Shown piece after piece: positions 33,713-41,284 of a DNA stretch of 64,000 nucleotides. The stretch's first letter is position 1, and each line of letters begins with the position of its first letter. The notes under the pieces were generated by a model. The model worked only from the letters and a program-made list of their open reading frames with translations. It had not been told where the DNA came from and searched no databases. Made by a program: the position numbers and the translations under genes. Origin of the DNA: Palsa-504 sp963767565 (GTDB lineage Bacteria; Actinomycetota; Actinomycetes; Streptosporangiales; Streptosporangiaceae); assembly GCA_963767565.1 (NCBI GenBank), contig CAVYEG010000006.1, positions 620,001 through 684,000 of the forward strand, read 5' to 3'.

Positions 33713-34246
33713 TCAGGAGCGATTGGCCCCGGTCCTGGGGCTGATCTCGTCGAGGAATCCGAGGGCGGCGGCTGCCGTGGCCCGCCGCCAGGCCATCAGG
33801 ATCGCGTCGAAGCCGTCCAGGCCGGCTTGCTGAGCCTGCATGGCCCGCGCGATCGGATCGAGCGTCTCCCGCTGGCGAGCCAGCAGCTCGGCGGGATCGC
33901 CTCCGGCCCGGTACAGGAGCGCGAGCTTGATCAGCAGCTGCGACCGCATGTCGCGGACGTGTTCGACCGGTGTGCTCAGCCACTCCTCCGCAGCCAGGCG
34001 CCCCTGCTCGGTGACGGTATAGATCGTGCGCTGCGGGCCGAGGCCCGGTTCGACCGACTCGGGCGTGATGAGCCCGGCGTCCGTGAGCCGGCCGATGGCC
34101 CGGTATACGACGGGCCGGGGAATCCGCCAGATCCGGCCGAGCTCGCCGTCCGGCGCGGTGAGCAGTGATACGGCAAAGCCATGCGCGGACTGCTGGCTGA
34201 GCAGGACGAGCACCGTCCACTCGGCCATCGCCATCGGCACGTCCAT
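33713..34246 (-). CDS. PadR-family transcriptional regulator
   Basis: A 177-residue regulator. The winged-helix domain includes AEWTVLVLLSQQSAHGFAVS, RIWRIPRPVVYRAIGRLTDA and GPQRTIYTVTEQGR. A helical dimerisation tail follows (LLIKLALLYRAGG). TACGCT (34254-34259, minus strand) lies 7 bp before the ATG at 34246, so a leaderless start there is preferred over the ATG 36 bp upstream. It is divergent from the PLP-dependent enzyme across 65 bp and probably regulates that gene. Confidence 0.88.
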   Translation of the reverse strand: MDVPMAMAEWTVLVLLSQQSAHGFAVSLLTAPDGELGRIWRIPRPVVYRAIGRLTDAGLITPESVEPGLGPQRTIYTVTEQGRLAAEEWLSTPVEHVRDMRSQLLIKLALLYRAGGDPAELLARQRETLDPIARAMQAQQAGLDGFDAILMAWRRATAAAALGFLDEISPRTGANRS

Positions 34247-34311
34247 GAGCCCGAGCGTAGCGGTTCCGCCGCTATCGGTCATTCGCCAGGCCGGCGCGAT
34301 GACCAGGCGGC

Positions 34312-35448
34312 ATGGTTAGTGGCGTGACCGCTTCCCCCGCCTCGCCGGGCGGCCCCGTCCGGTGGTTTGCCCGCCCGAGGGCCCGGGGCTGGACCTGTGC
34401 GCCGGTCCGGGCCCGGGTCCAGGCCTTTCACGCCGGCCTGCCCGGTTACGCTCCCACTCCGCTGGTCGAGGTGCCGGCCATCGCGCGCCAGCTGGGGATG
34501 GCCAGGGTGTTCGTCAAGGACGAGTCCGACCGGATGGGCCTGCCCGCCTTCAAGGTCCTGGGTGCGTCCTGGGCCATTCACCAGATCTTGCTCCGGCAGC
34601 CTGCCGGAGCTCAGCTGCTGCTGGTGACGGCCACCGAGGGCAACCACGGACGAGCCGTGGCCCGGATGGCGCGCCTGCTGGGACAGCGGGCCCGCGTCTT
34701 CGTACCGGACGGTGTCCATCCGGCGGCCGTAGCCGCCGTGGCCGCAGAAGGGGCCCAGGTGACGCGGGTGGCCGGCACCTATGACGATGCGGTGCGGCTG
34801 GCTGCCGACGCCGCGCGCGAACCGGGTACGGAACTTGTCCAGGACGCCGGCTGGCCCGGCTACGAGCAGGTGCCCGGCTGGATCGTCGAGGGCTACTCCA
34901 CCTTGTTCGCCGAGATCGACACCCAGCTGTCGGCGGCGGGTACCGGGCCGCCCGGGCTGGTGGTGATACCGGCCGGAGTCGGCTCGCTGACGCAGGCGGG
35001 CGTCACCCGTTACCGGAGCGCGCCGGACGGATCGGCGACGGCCCTGATGTCGGTGGAGCCCGTGGCCGCCGCCGCCGTGCTGGCCAGCCTGACCCGAGGC
35101 GAACTGACCAGCGTACTGACTGGCCCGACCATCATGGCCGGCCTGAACTGCGGGATCCCGTCCCGCCTGGCCTGGCCCTACCTGCACGGAGGCCTCGACG
35201 CGGCGATCGCCGTCGCCGATGCCGACAGCGCCGCCGCGGCCCGGGAACTGGCCGGCTACGGGATACCGGCCGGCCCCTGCGGCGCGGCTTCGCTGGCCGG
35301 AGCCCGCGCCGCCCTGACGGGGGAAGGCGCCCGGGACCGGCGCGCCGCACTGGCCATCGGGCCGGACACCGCCGTAGTCCTGCTCTGCACTGAAGGTGCC
35401 GCCGCGAATCCGCACGACCTCGCCCCTGAACCGCAGGACCAGCGCTGA
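34312..35448 (+). CDS. PLP-dependent lyase, diaminopropionate ammonia-lyase-like
   Basis: A 378-residue fold-type II PLP enzyme. The PLP lysine lies in KDESDRMGLPAFKVLGASWA, the phosphate-binding-type loop is ATEGNHGRAVARMA, and MAGLNCGIPSRLAWPYL is a characteristic DpaL/YgeX block. DpaL converts 2,3-diaminopropionate to pyruvate and ammonia. Close relatives act on serine or threonine, so the substrate is probable, not certain. The C-terminal GPCGAASLAGARAAL is family-like. It is divergent from PadR. The start is the ATG at 34312 or GTG 34324; no clear ribosome site is visible. Confidence 0.82.
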   Translation: MVSGVTASPASPGGPVRWFARPRARGWTCAPVRARVQAFHAGLPGYAPTPLVEVPAIARQLGMARVFVKDESDRMGLPAFKVLGASWAIHQILLRQPAGAQLLLVTATEGNHGRAVARMARLLGQRARVFVPDGVHPAAVAAVAAEGAQVTRVAGTYDDAVRLAADAAREPGTELVQDAGWPGYEQVPGWIVEGYSTLFAEIDTQLSAAGTGPPGLVVIPAGVGSLTQAGVTRYRSAPDGSATALMSVEPVAAAAVLASLTRGELTSVLTGPTIMAGLNCGIPSRLAWPYLHGGLDAAIAVADADSAAAARELAGYGIPAGPCGAASLAGARAALTGEGARDRRAALAIGPDTAVVLLCTEGAAANPHDLAPEPQDQR

Positions 35449-35459
35449 CGCACTCAGGA

Positions 35460-35948
35460 CTACGGTATGGCGGCCAGGCGGGTGCGGTCGAAGTCGCCTT
35501 CGGCGGCGCCGGGCCCGGGCACGGCGGTGATCGACCGCGCGTCCAGCGGCTCGCCGCAGTGCGAGCACGTCGGGACCGCGCTGATGATGTGGCCGCAGCC
35601 GGTGTGCCTCATCTCCACCGGCGGCCCGGCGGGCGCCGCCCACCGGTCGCCCCACTGGCGCATGGCCGTGACCACGTGCCAGAGATCCCGGCCCTTGCCG
35701 GTGAGCTTGTACTCAGAGCGCGGCGGATGCTCCTGGTAGCGGACGCGCTTGAGGATGCCGGCCTCGACCAGGCGGTTCAGGCGCTGGGTGAGGATGTTGC
35801 GGGAAATGCCGAGACGAGCCTGGAAGTCATCGAAGCGGGTCACGCCGAGGAACGCGTCCCGGACGATGAGCAGGCTCCACCATTCCCCCACGACGTCGAG
35901 GCATTGCGCGACCGAGCACGTGAGGTCCTCGAAACTGGTCCGTTGCAC
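35460..35948 (-). CDS. HxlR-family transcriptional regulator with a zinc-ribbon-like tail
   Basis: A 162-residue regulator. The HxlR domain reads CSVAQCLDVVGEWWSLLIVR, LGISRNILTQRLNRLVEAGI and RSEYKLTGKGRDLWHVV. A C-terminal HTGCGHIISAVPTCSHCGEP segment has four cysteines/histidines suggestive of a metal site. It starts at GTG 35948, 7 bp after a TAGGCT box (leaderless); the frame stays open further upstream but without homology. It is divergent from the thioesterase pair, with a TGCGT-n6-ACGCA palindrome between. The N-terminal cysteine is the typical redox-sensing position in this family. Confidence 0.88.
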   Translation of the reverse strand: MQRTSFEDLTCSVAQCLDVVGEWWSLLIVRDAFLGVTRFDDFQARLGISRNILTQRLNRLVEAGILKRVRYQEHPPRSEYKLTGKGRDLWHVVTAMRQWGDRWAAPAGPPVEMRHTGCGHIISAVPTCSHCGEPLDARSITAVPGPGAAEGDFDRTRLAAIP

Positions 35949-35955
35949 GAAATCA

Positions 35956-35996
35956 AGCCTAGAGGGTTGCGTAATAGAACGCACTGATCCTAGGCT
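35956..35996. promoter_or_regulatory. Mirrored leaderless promoters flanking a palindrome
   Basis: TAGGCT lies on the minus strand at 35961-35956, 7 bp before GTG 35948. An identical TAGGCT lies on the plus strand at 35991-35996, 7 bp before GTG 36004. Between them is TGCGT (35968-35972)-AATAGA-ACGCA (35979-35983). This is a compact divergent control region, probably bound by the HxlR protein. Confidence 0.65.
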
Positions 35997-36003
35997 GAGT
36001 TCC

Positions 36004-36594
36004 GTGAAAAGACTTAGCGCCGATGAGACTGCGGGCGCGACCCTGGCTGAGCCAGCCGCCATAGTGGACCGCCGACGCGCTGTGACCTGGGCCGACCCGC
36101 TGGTCGGCGCGGCGCTGGCCCGCGACATGAGCGGCCTGGACTACTTGCGCGGCATCGCCGAGGGCCGCATCCCGGCCGCGCCGATCGCCGCGCTGATGGG
36201 GCTGAGCCTGGTCCGGGCCGAACCTGGCCAGGTCACGTTCCGGCTGGACGTCGGCGAGCACCTGTATAACCCGATCGGCTCGGTGCACGGCGGGGTCTTC
36301 TGCACCCTGCTCGACTCGGCGATGGGCTGCTCTGTGCACGCCAGCCTGAGCCGCGGCCAGGCTTACACCAGCCTGGAGCTGAAGGTGAACTTCATCAAGC
36401 CGCTCACGCTGGACACGCCGAGCGTGGTCGCCACCGGCCAGGTGATCAGCCTGGGGCGCCGGGTGGCCACCGCCTCGGCCCAGATCACCGGCCCCGACGG
36501 GACGCTGTACGCGCACGGCACCACGACCTGCCTCATCTTCGACGCGCGGCCGGGCCCGCCCGGCCCGCCGGAGGGGAACGGCAATGGGCACTGA
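36004..36594 (+). CDS. PaaI-type hotdog thioesterase
   Basis: A 196-residue hotdog-fold acyl-CoA thioesterase. The core LYNPIGSVHGGVFCTLLDSA holds the HGG motif, followed by SLELKVNFIKPLT and GRRVATASAQITG. It should hydrolyse acyl- or aryl-CoA esters in the cytoplasm. The first 60 residues, before AAPIAALMGL, are an extension. The leaderless GTG at 36004 is supported by TAGGCT 7 bp upstream. It is translationally coupled to a second thioesterase (11-bp overlap) and divergent from HxlR. Confidence 0.88.
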   Translation: MKRLSADETAGATLAEPAAIVDRRRAVTWADPLVGAALARDMSGLDYLRGIAEGRIPAAPIAALMGLSLVRAEPGQVTFRLDVGEHLYNPIGSVHGGVFCTLLDSAMGCSVHASLSRGQAYTSLELKVNFIKPLTLDTPSVVATGQVISLGRRVATASAQITGPDGTLYAHGTTTCLIFDARPGPPGPPEGNGNGH

Positions 36595-37027
36595 GACCAC
36601 CGCTGCGGCCGCGGCGGTGCCCAGCCTGGACCCCTTGTCCCTGGAAGCTGCGGGTGCCTTCCTGCGCGCGGCCGGCCTGGTCTTCGACGAGATCACCGCG
36701 ACCCAGGTCACCGGCCACCTCCTGCTGAGCCCCGAGCACCATACCCCGTGGGGCATCGTCCACGGCGGCGTCTACGCGACCGCGATCGAGAGCGCGGCCA
36801 GCGTCGGCGCCAGCGCCGCCGTGCGGGAATCAGGCCAGGTCGCGGTGGGCCTGACCAACACCACCCACTTCCTGCGGTCCGCTACCCAAGGCCGGGTGAA
36901 CGTGACGGCCTCGGCCCTCAGCCAGGGCCGTACCCAGCAGCTGTGGCGGGTGGACGTCACCGACGAGTCGGGACGGCTGATCGCCCACGGCGAGCTGCGC
37001 CTGCAGAATGTCGCCGGCCGGGCCTGA
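36584..37027 (+). CDS. Second PaaI-type hotdog thioesterase
   Basis: A 147-residue hotdog protein with TPWGIVHGGVYATAIESAAS (HGG motif) and QVAVGLTNTTHFLRSATQGR. It is shorter than its upstream neighbour and clearly diverged from it, so the pair may form a heteromer or act on different acyl-CoAs. The ATG at 36584 lies within the end of the first thioesterase gene, behind GGAGGGG. The HxlR regulator encoded divergently probably controls both. Confidence 0.88.
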   Translation: MGTETTAAAAAVPSLDPLSLEAAGAFLRAAGLVFDEITATQVTGHLLLSPEHHTPWGIVHGGVYATAIESAASVGASAAVRESGQVAVGLTNTTHFLRSATQGRVNVTASALSQGRTQQLWRVDVTDESGRLIAHGELRLQNVAGRA

Positions 37028-37048
37028 CCGCGGCAGCCGCGGTGGCGG

Positions 37049-37380
37049 CTACCGGTCCCAGGCCGCGATGGCCGCCTCGACCAGCTCGGACAGCGGCCCG
37101 ACCTCGCCGGCGCTCACCGGCATCAGGACCACCTCGTCCACGGTGTCCCGCCACAGGTCCAGCTGCCCGGCCAGGTCGCCGAGCCGCCGGGCCGCGAGGT
37201 GCGTCTGCTCCGGGCGCACGAGGTCGCGGCGGCCATCCGGGCCAGCTGGCCGAGGCCGTCCGCGTCGGGCGGGTGGTTGACCCAGAGCGACCGGTAGCCG
37301 TCCGCCTCCACCCGTCCGGCGACGTCGGCCAGGACCGGCCCGGGGGTATCGGTCTTGAGCTCGAACGCCAGGTGCGTCAC
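37049..37380 (-). pseudogene. Deleted and frameshifted LLM-class flavoprotein
   Basis: The minus frame from GTG 37380 encodes a normal LLM (luciferase-like, often F420-dependent) start: THLAFELKTDTPGPVLADVA, then GRVEADGYRSLWVN. After about 53 residues it changes frame into RPEQTHLAARRLGDLAGQLD and then WRDTVDEVVLMPVSAGEVG, ending ELVEAAIAAWDR and a stop, which is a normal LLM C-terminus. Only about 115 of the usual 280 or so residues remain, so the middle is deleted and the join is out of frame. It lies 16 bp downstream of the EcsC-like gene. Confidence 0.7.
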
Positions 37381-37396
37381 GTCTGCCGCCTGCCGG

Positions 37397-38179
37397 TCAG
37401 CCGATCGCCCGGCGCCGCAGGTCGCGGCGGATGTCCTGGCCGAGCCGGCGGGTCTCGCGGCTGTTGAGGTACGCGCCCACGGCCGCGCCGGTCAGCAGCG
37501 GGCCCAGCGAGAACGCGCTCCGGCCGGCCCTGGCGGCCAGTCGCCTGCGCAGCAGCCGGGTCAGCGGGGATCCGGCGGCGAAGATCACGCCACCCGGGAT
37601 CATCGACACGCCCCGGCGATGGGCCCAGGCCGCGAGATACGCGCTCATCCGCTCGGCCCGGCTGCCCGGGGCAGGGCTGCCGTACGCCTCGTGCAGCTCG
37701 GCGATGAGCTTGATCTCGATGCCCACCAGGACCAGCGTCTCGGCGGCTATCTCGGCCGGGAAGGCGGGCAGCACGGGCACCGCCGCCCAGACGCCGGCCG
37801 CTCCCCCGGCCGCCGCCGCGGCGTGCGCCGCGCCGTCGACGAGCGCGTCGGCGATGTCCTCGGCCGACCGGTCGGGGAACTGGGCCCGCAGCGCCGCCCG
37901 GTCCCGTACCCGCAACCGCGGCGCCATCACCGTCACCTGCGCGGCCAGCCAGCCCGTGCCCAGCCCGGCCTGGCGCCGGGCCGCTCCTACCCCGATTCCG
38001 ACCCCGCGCTGCGCCGCCCGGGTACCTCGCCCGGCCACGCGCGCACCTGAGGCGACTGCCTTGGCAAACGCACCCGCCAGGCGCCGCTGTTCTTGCGGGC
38101 GTTCGGCCTCGGCCACATCGGCCGCGACCTCGGCGGCGCGCAGCGTTAGTTCGTCCGGCGCGGTTTCCTGATCAGACAT
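37397..38179 (-). CDS. EcsC-like conserved actinobacterial protein
   Basis: A 260-residue protein of unknown function. The middle part is rich in Ala/Val with two moderately hydrophobic stretches (AAAAAGGAAGVWAAVPVLPA; ETLVLVGIEIKLIAELHEAY). The C-terminal GPLLTGAAVGAYLNSRETRR resembles the ending of EcsC-family proteins. That family has no defined biochemical role. The ATG at 38179 is 6 bp after a TAGGTG box. It is 39 bp downstream of the Lon-domain gene and followed by the LLM remnant. Confidence 0.6.
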   Translation of the reverse strand: MSDQETAPDELTLRAAEVAADVAEAERPQEQRRLAGAFAKAVASGARVAGRGTRAAQRGVGIGVGAARRQAGLGTGWLAAQVTVMAPRLRVRDRAALRAQFPDRSAEDIADALVDGAAHAAAAAGGAAGVWAAVPVLPAFPAEIAAETLVLVGIEIKLIAELHEAYGSPAPGSRAERMSAYLAAWAHRRGVSMIPGGVIFAAGSPLTRLLRRRLAARAGRSAFSLGPLLTGAAVGAYLNSRETRRLGQDIRRDLRRRAIG

Positions 38180-38218
38180 GGCATACACCTACCCGTCTTC
38201 GCGCGCGACCCACCGGCC

Positions 38219-38887
38219 TTAGTTGGGGTTGTACGGCGTGTACCTCAGGTCAGGGGCAGGCCGGGACGTGGTGGTCCGCAGCATCGCGGTTTCCCGCGAC
38301 AGCAGGGCCCGCTGGGCGGTCAGCCGCGCCAGGGCGTCAGGCTCGGCTAGCAGGCTCTGCCGCTCGGGAAGGTCGATGACCATCGAGGCGGCCACGACAT
38401 AGGACAGCAAGATCGGCTCCGCGGGCAGCTCCTCCACCCGGACCGTGGCGCCGCCCCACTCGGAGAGGGCGTCCAGGTACGCGCGGAACGCCACGTGGAC
38501 GGCCCGGACCACGGGCCCGGTGGCCGCCTCGTCGACCTCGTCGTCGGTCAGCAGCTCGATCTCGCCCTGCAGGTACGGCAGCGTCTCGTCCAACGACAGC
38601 AGCCTGAACCGCTGGGTGCCCAGGGTCACCAGGTCGAACCGGCCGTCGGAATGCTGCTCGACCCGCCGCAAGGCCGCCGTGCAGCCGACTTCGTACAGCG
38701 ACTGGACCCCTTCGATCCCGGTCTCCCGGCCCTTGCGGATCGCGATCACGCCGAACTGGCGGGGCTCAGGCCCGTCGAGCAGGTAGCGGACAAGTTCCCG
38801 GTACCGGTCCTCGAAGACGTGCAGCGGCAAGACCATGCCGGGATAGAGCACCGCGCCGAGCGGGAACAACGGCAGCATTTCGCTCAT
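38219..38887 (-). CDS. Stand-alone Lon N-terminal (LAN) domain protein
   Basis: A 222-residue protein covering the substrate-binding N-domain of Lon protease, without ATPase or protease domains. The opening LPLFPLGAVLYPGMVLPLHV and then FEDRYRELV is diagnostic, and GTQRFRLL is also typical. Such proteins are widespread in actinobacteria; a role in protein quality control is assumed, not shown. TACTGT (38899-38894 on the minus strand) is 6 bp before the ATG, so the message is probably leaderless. Confidence 0.9.
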   Translation of the reverse strand: MSEMLPLFPLGAVLYPGMVLPLHVFEDRYRELVRYLLDGPEPRQFGVIAIRKGRETGIEGVQSLYEVGCTAALRRVEQHSDGRFDLVTLGTQRFRLLSLDETLPYLQGEIELLTDDEVDEAATGPVVRAVHVAFRAYLDALSEWGGATVRVEELPAEPILLSYVVAASMVIDLPERQSLLAEPDALARLTAQRALLSRETAMLRTTTSRPAPDLRYTPYNPN

Positions 38888-38937
38888 ACCTCGACAGTAC
38901 GCGCACGTCCGAGCGGCCCGGACCGCACGCCGGCGAG

Positions 38938-39852
38938 CTAAGGCAGCAGGACGATCTTGCCCAGGATGTGCCCCTGCGCCAGGCGGCGGTAGGCGTCGCG
39001 GACCCGGTCCAGCGGGTAGGTCCCGGCGATCGGCACCTCGAGCTCGCCGGCCGCGATCAGCTCCGCGAGCTCGGCCAGGACCGCCGCGCTGGCCCCGGCC
39101 GCGCTGGCGTCACCCTTGACCCCGTACTTGGTGATGGCCTGGAAGTCGGCGATCGTGTCGATACGGGACGGCTCCACGCCCAGCTCAAGGGCCAGCTCGA
39201 CATAACCCGACCCGAACGTGTCCACGAGCGCGTCCACCTTGCCCGCCGCCGCGCGGATCCGATCGCTGACCCCGTCGCCGTAGGCCACCGGGATGACGCC
39301 GTGCCCGCGCAGCCAGTCGTGGTGGTCCTGGCCCGCCAGCCCGATCACGGTGGCGCCGGCCCGCCTGGCCAGCTGGACCGCGATCGAGCCGACCCCGCCG
39401 GCCGCGCCCGAGACCACCAGCGTGTCGCCCTCGGTCAGGGCCACTGCCCGCACCGCCGCCCAGGCCGTGGCGCCGGCCACGCACAGCGCGCCCGCTACCT
39501 CCCAGGGCACTGCGGCCGGCCTGGCCGTAAGGTCCTGCGCCTCGACCACTGCGTACTCGGCCTGGCTGGCCAGGTGGTCGGTCCAGCCGATCACCTCGTC
39601 GCCGGCGGCGACCCCGGTGACACCCGGCCCGGTCTCGGCCACGAGCCCGGCCAGGTCACTGCCCTGGCCCGACGGGAACGTAGCCGGCCACCTGGCGTGC
39701 AGCAGTCCGTCCCGGATCTTGGCCTCGCCGGGGTTGATCCCCGCGGCCTTCACCTGAACCAGCGCCTGTCCCGGGCCTGGCGCGGGCCGCGGCACGTCCA
39801 CGACCTCCAGCACGCCAACCCCGCCGTACTCGTCGAACCTGACCGCCTTCAC
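38938..39852 (-). CDS. Zinc-independent quinone oxidoreductase (MDR family)
   Basis: A 304-residue NADP-dependent reductase. The opening VKAVRFDEYGGVGVLEVVDV, the GroES-like INPGEAKIRDG and FPSGQGSDLAGLV blocks, and the nucleotide site VVSGAAGGVGSIAVQLARR place it among QOR/zeta-crystallin-like proteins. The GTG at 39852 lies 7 nt after GGAGG and fits the family start (MKAVRF-type). ATGs at 39858 and 39885 are alternatives. The ending RRLAQGHILGKIVLLP is normal. Confidence 0.9.
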   Translation of the reverse strand: MKAVRFDEYGGVGVLEVVDVPRPAPGPGQALVQVKAAGINPGEAKIRDGLLHARWPATFPSGQGSDLAGLVAETGPGVTGVAAGDEVIGWTDHLASQAEYAVVEAQDLTARPAAVPWEVAGALCVAGATAWAAVRAVALTEGDTLVVSGAAGGVGSIAVQLARRAGATVIGLAGQDHHDWLRGHGVIPVAYGDGVSDRIRAAAGKVDALVDTFGSGYVELALELGVEPSRIDTIADFQAITKYGVKGDASAAGASAAVLAELAELIAAGELEVPIAGTYPLDRVRDAYRRLAQGHILGKIVLLP

Positions 39853-39955
39853 CGGCATGCCTCCGTTCTCTGCGTACGGACTCAACCGGCCGGCGCGGCT
39901 CGATATGCCCGCGGCCGCGGCCGTCCGGACTGTCGTCGCTGTCGTATACGGCGCG

Positions 39956-39961
39956 TAATGT
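39956..39961 (+). promoter_or_regulatory. -10 box for the five-gene SWIM/MoxR/VWA operon
   Basis: TAATGT ends 6 bp before the GTG at 39968. No Shine-Dalgarno is present, so transcription probably begins at or next to the start codon. No clear -35 was found. Confidence 0.5.
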
Positions 39962-39967
39962 GCCCCT

Positions 39968-41284
39968 GTGGCCGAACGCTGGGACCGTGCGCGGGTGCTC
40001 GCGCTGGCGTCAGACGCCTCGTCGCGGCAGGCCGCGCCGCCGCTGGCCTCGCGCCGGTCATGGGCGCTGACGGGCGCGGCGGAACCCGGGCTGGTGTGGG
40101 GCGAGTACCTGGGCAGCGCCGCCGCGCCGTACCGTACCGCGGTCGACCTGTCCGCTCCCGCCTACCGGTGCTCGTGCCCGAGCCGCAAGTCGCCCTGCAA
40201 GCACGCCCTCGCGCTCCTGCTGCTGTGGTCTGACGGCTCGGTCGCGGCCGGCGATGACCCGCCGGAATGGCTCAGGGGGGTACGGGGGGGCGGACAGCCC
40301 CTCCGTGATCGGGGGGATCCCGGGGGGTCGTCCCCCCGGGGCCAGCACAGCGACCCGGCCGCCGCCTTCCGCCGGGCCGCGCAGCGGGAAGCCCGGGTGG
40401 TCTCGGGGCTGGCCGAGCTTGACCGGTGGCTGTGCGATCAGGTCCGCCAGGGCCTAGCCGTCAGCCAGCGGGCCGGGTACGCGCACTGGGACGACATCGC
40501 CGCCCGCATGATCGACGCGCAGGCCTCTGGCCTGGCCGAACGCCTGCGGGGGCTGGCCGCGGTGCCGCACTCGGGCCCGGGCTGGGACGGCAGGCTGCTG
40601 GCGGAGTACGCCCTGCTGCGGCTGCTGGCCATCGCCTACCGCGACCAGGAGAAGCTGCCGCCTGACCTGCGGGCCACGGTCCGCACGAGGATCGGCTTCA
40701 CCATCCGCCAGGCCGACCTGCTGGCCGCCGCCACGCCGGTCCGGGACCGCTGGTCCGTGCTGGCCCGGCGGGATCTTGACCAGGACCGGATCAGGACCCG
40801 CCGGGTCTGGCTGCGCGGCCAGCACACCGGGCGGCCTGCCCTGGTGCTCAGCTTCGCCGCCGCCGGCCAGTCACTCGACGACTCGCTGGCCGTCGGCACC
40901 GAGACCGACGCGGACCTGGTCTTCTACCCGGCCGCCGTCCCGCTGCGCGCCCTGGTCGCGGCCACTCACGGCACCGCCCGGGCCGGTCCGCCGCCCGGCA
41001 CCGACACCGCGGGCCTGCTGGCCGGGTACGCGGCCGCGCTCGGCCAGGACCCCTGGCTGGACACCTGGCCCGCGGTCCTGCGGGCCACCCCGGCCCGCTG
41101 CCCGCGGCCCGGTCTGTCTGACGCCGCGGGCGACGCCGTGCCTCTGCACCCGGGCGCGGGCGAGTGCTGGCCGCTGTTCGCGCTGTCCGGCGGCCGCCCG
41201 CTGACGGTGGCCTGCGAGTGGACCCCGCGCGGCCTGTGGCCGCTGACCGCCTGGGACGACGATGGGACGGCGGTTCCGCTATGA
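39968..41284 (+). CDS. SWIM zinc-finger protein, first gene of a MoxR/VWA operon
   Basis: A 438-residue protein. The SWIM motif YRCSCPSRKSPCKHALALLL (CxC...CxH) lies at about residues 67-85 and likely binds zinc and a nucleic acid or protein partner. The remainder is Ala/Leu/Arg-rich and mostly helical with no known catalytic motif. An insertion near residues 104-122 (GVRGGGQPLRDRGDPGGSSP) is encoded by a G-run hairpin sequence and looks like a small repeat element in a linker. It starts at a leaderless GTG and overlaps the next gene by 4 bp. Its function in the operon is unknown. Confidence 0.85.
   Translation: MAERWDRARVLALASDASSRQAAPPLASRRSWALTGAAEPGLVWGEYLGSAAAPYRTAVDLSAPAYRCSCPSRKSPCKHALALLLLWSDGSVAAGDDPPEWLRGVRGGGQPLRDRGDPGGSSPRGQHSDPAAAFRRAAQREARVVSGLAELDRWLCDQVRQGLAVSQRAGYAHWDDIAARMIDAQASGLAERLRGLAAVPHSGPGWDGRLLAEYALLRLLAIAYRDQEKLPPDLRATVRTRIGFTIRQADLLAAATPVRDRWSVLARRDLDQDRIRTRRVWLRGQHTGRPALVLSFAAAGQSLDDSLAVGTETDADLVFYPAAVPLRALVAATHGTARAGPPPGTDTAGLLAGYAAALGQDPWLDTWPAVLRATPARCPRPGLSDAAGDAVPLHPGAGECWPLFALSGGRPLTVACEWTPRGLWPLTAWDDDGTAVPL
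40278..40345 (+). repeat. G-run palindromic insert within the SWIM gene
   Basis: This 68-bp stretch carries repeated six- to seven-G runs. It ends in a perfect hairpin: CCCGGGGGG (40319-40327), loop TCGT, CCCCCCGGG (40332-40340). The encoded residues are low-complexity Gly/Arg/Pro unlike the rest of the protein. It resembles REP-like palindromes seen in GC-rich actinomycetes. No second copy was noticed in this window. Confidence 0.5.

Noticed and set aside
40319..40340. Hairpin in the SWIM gene as a terminator
   Set aside because: It lies well inside an open coding frame whose downstream part is intact and coupled to four further genes.
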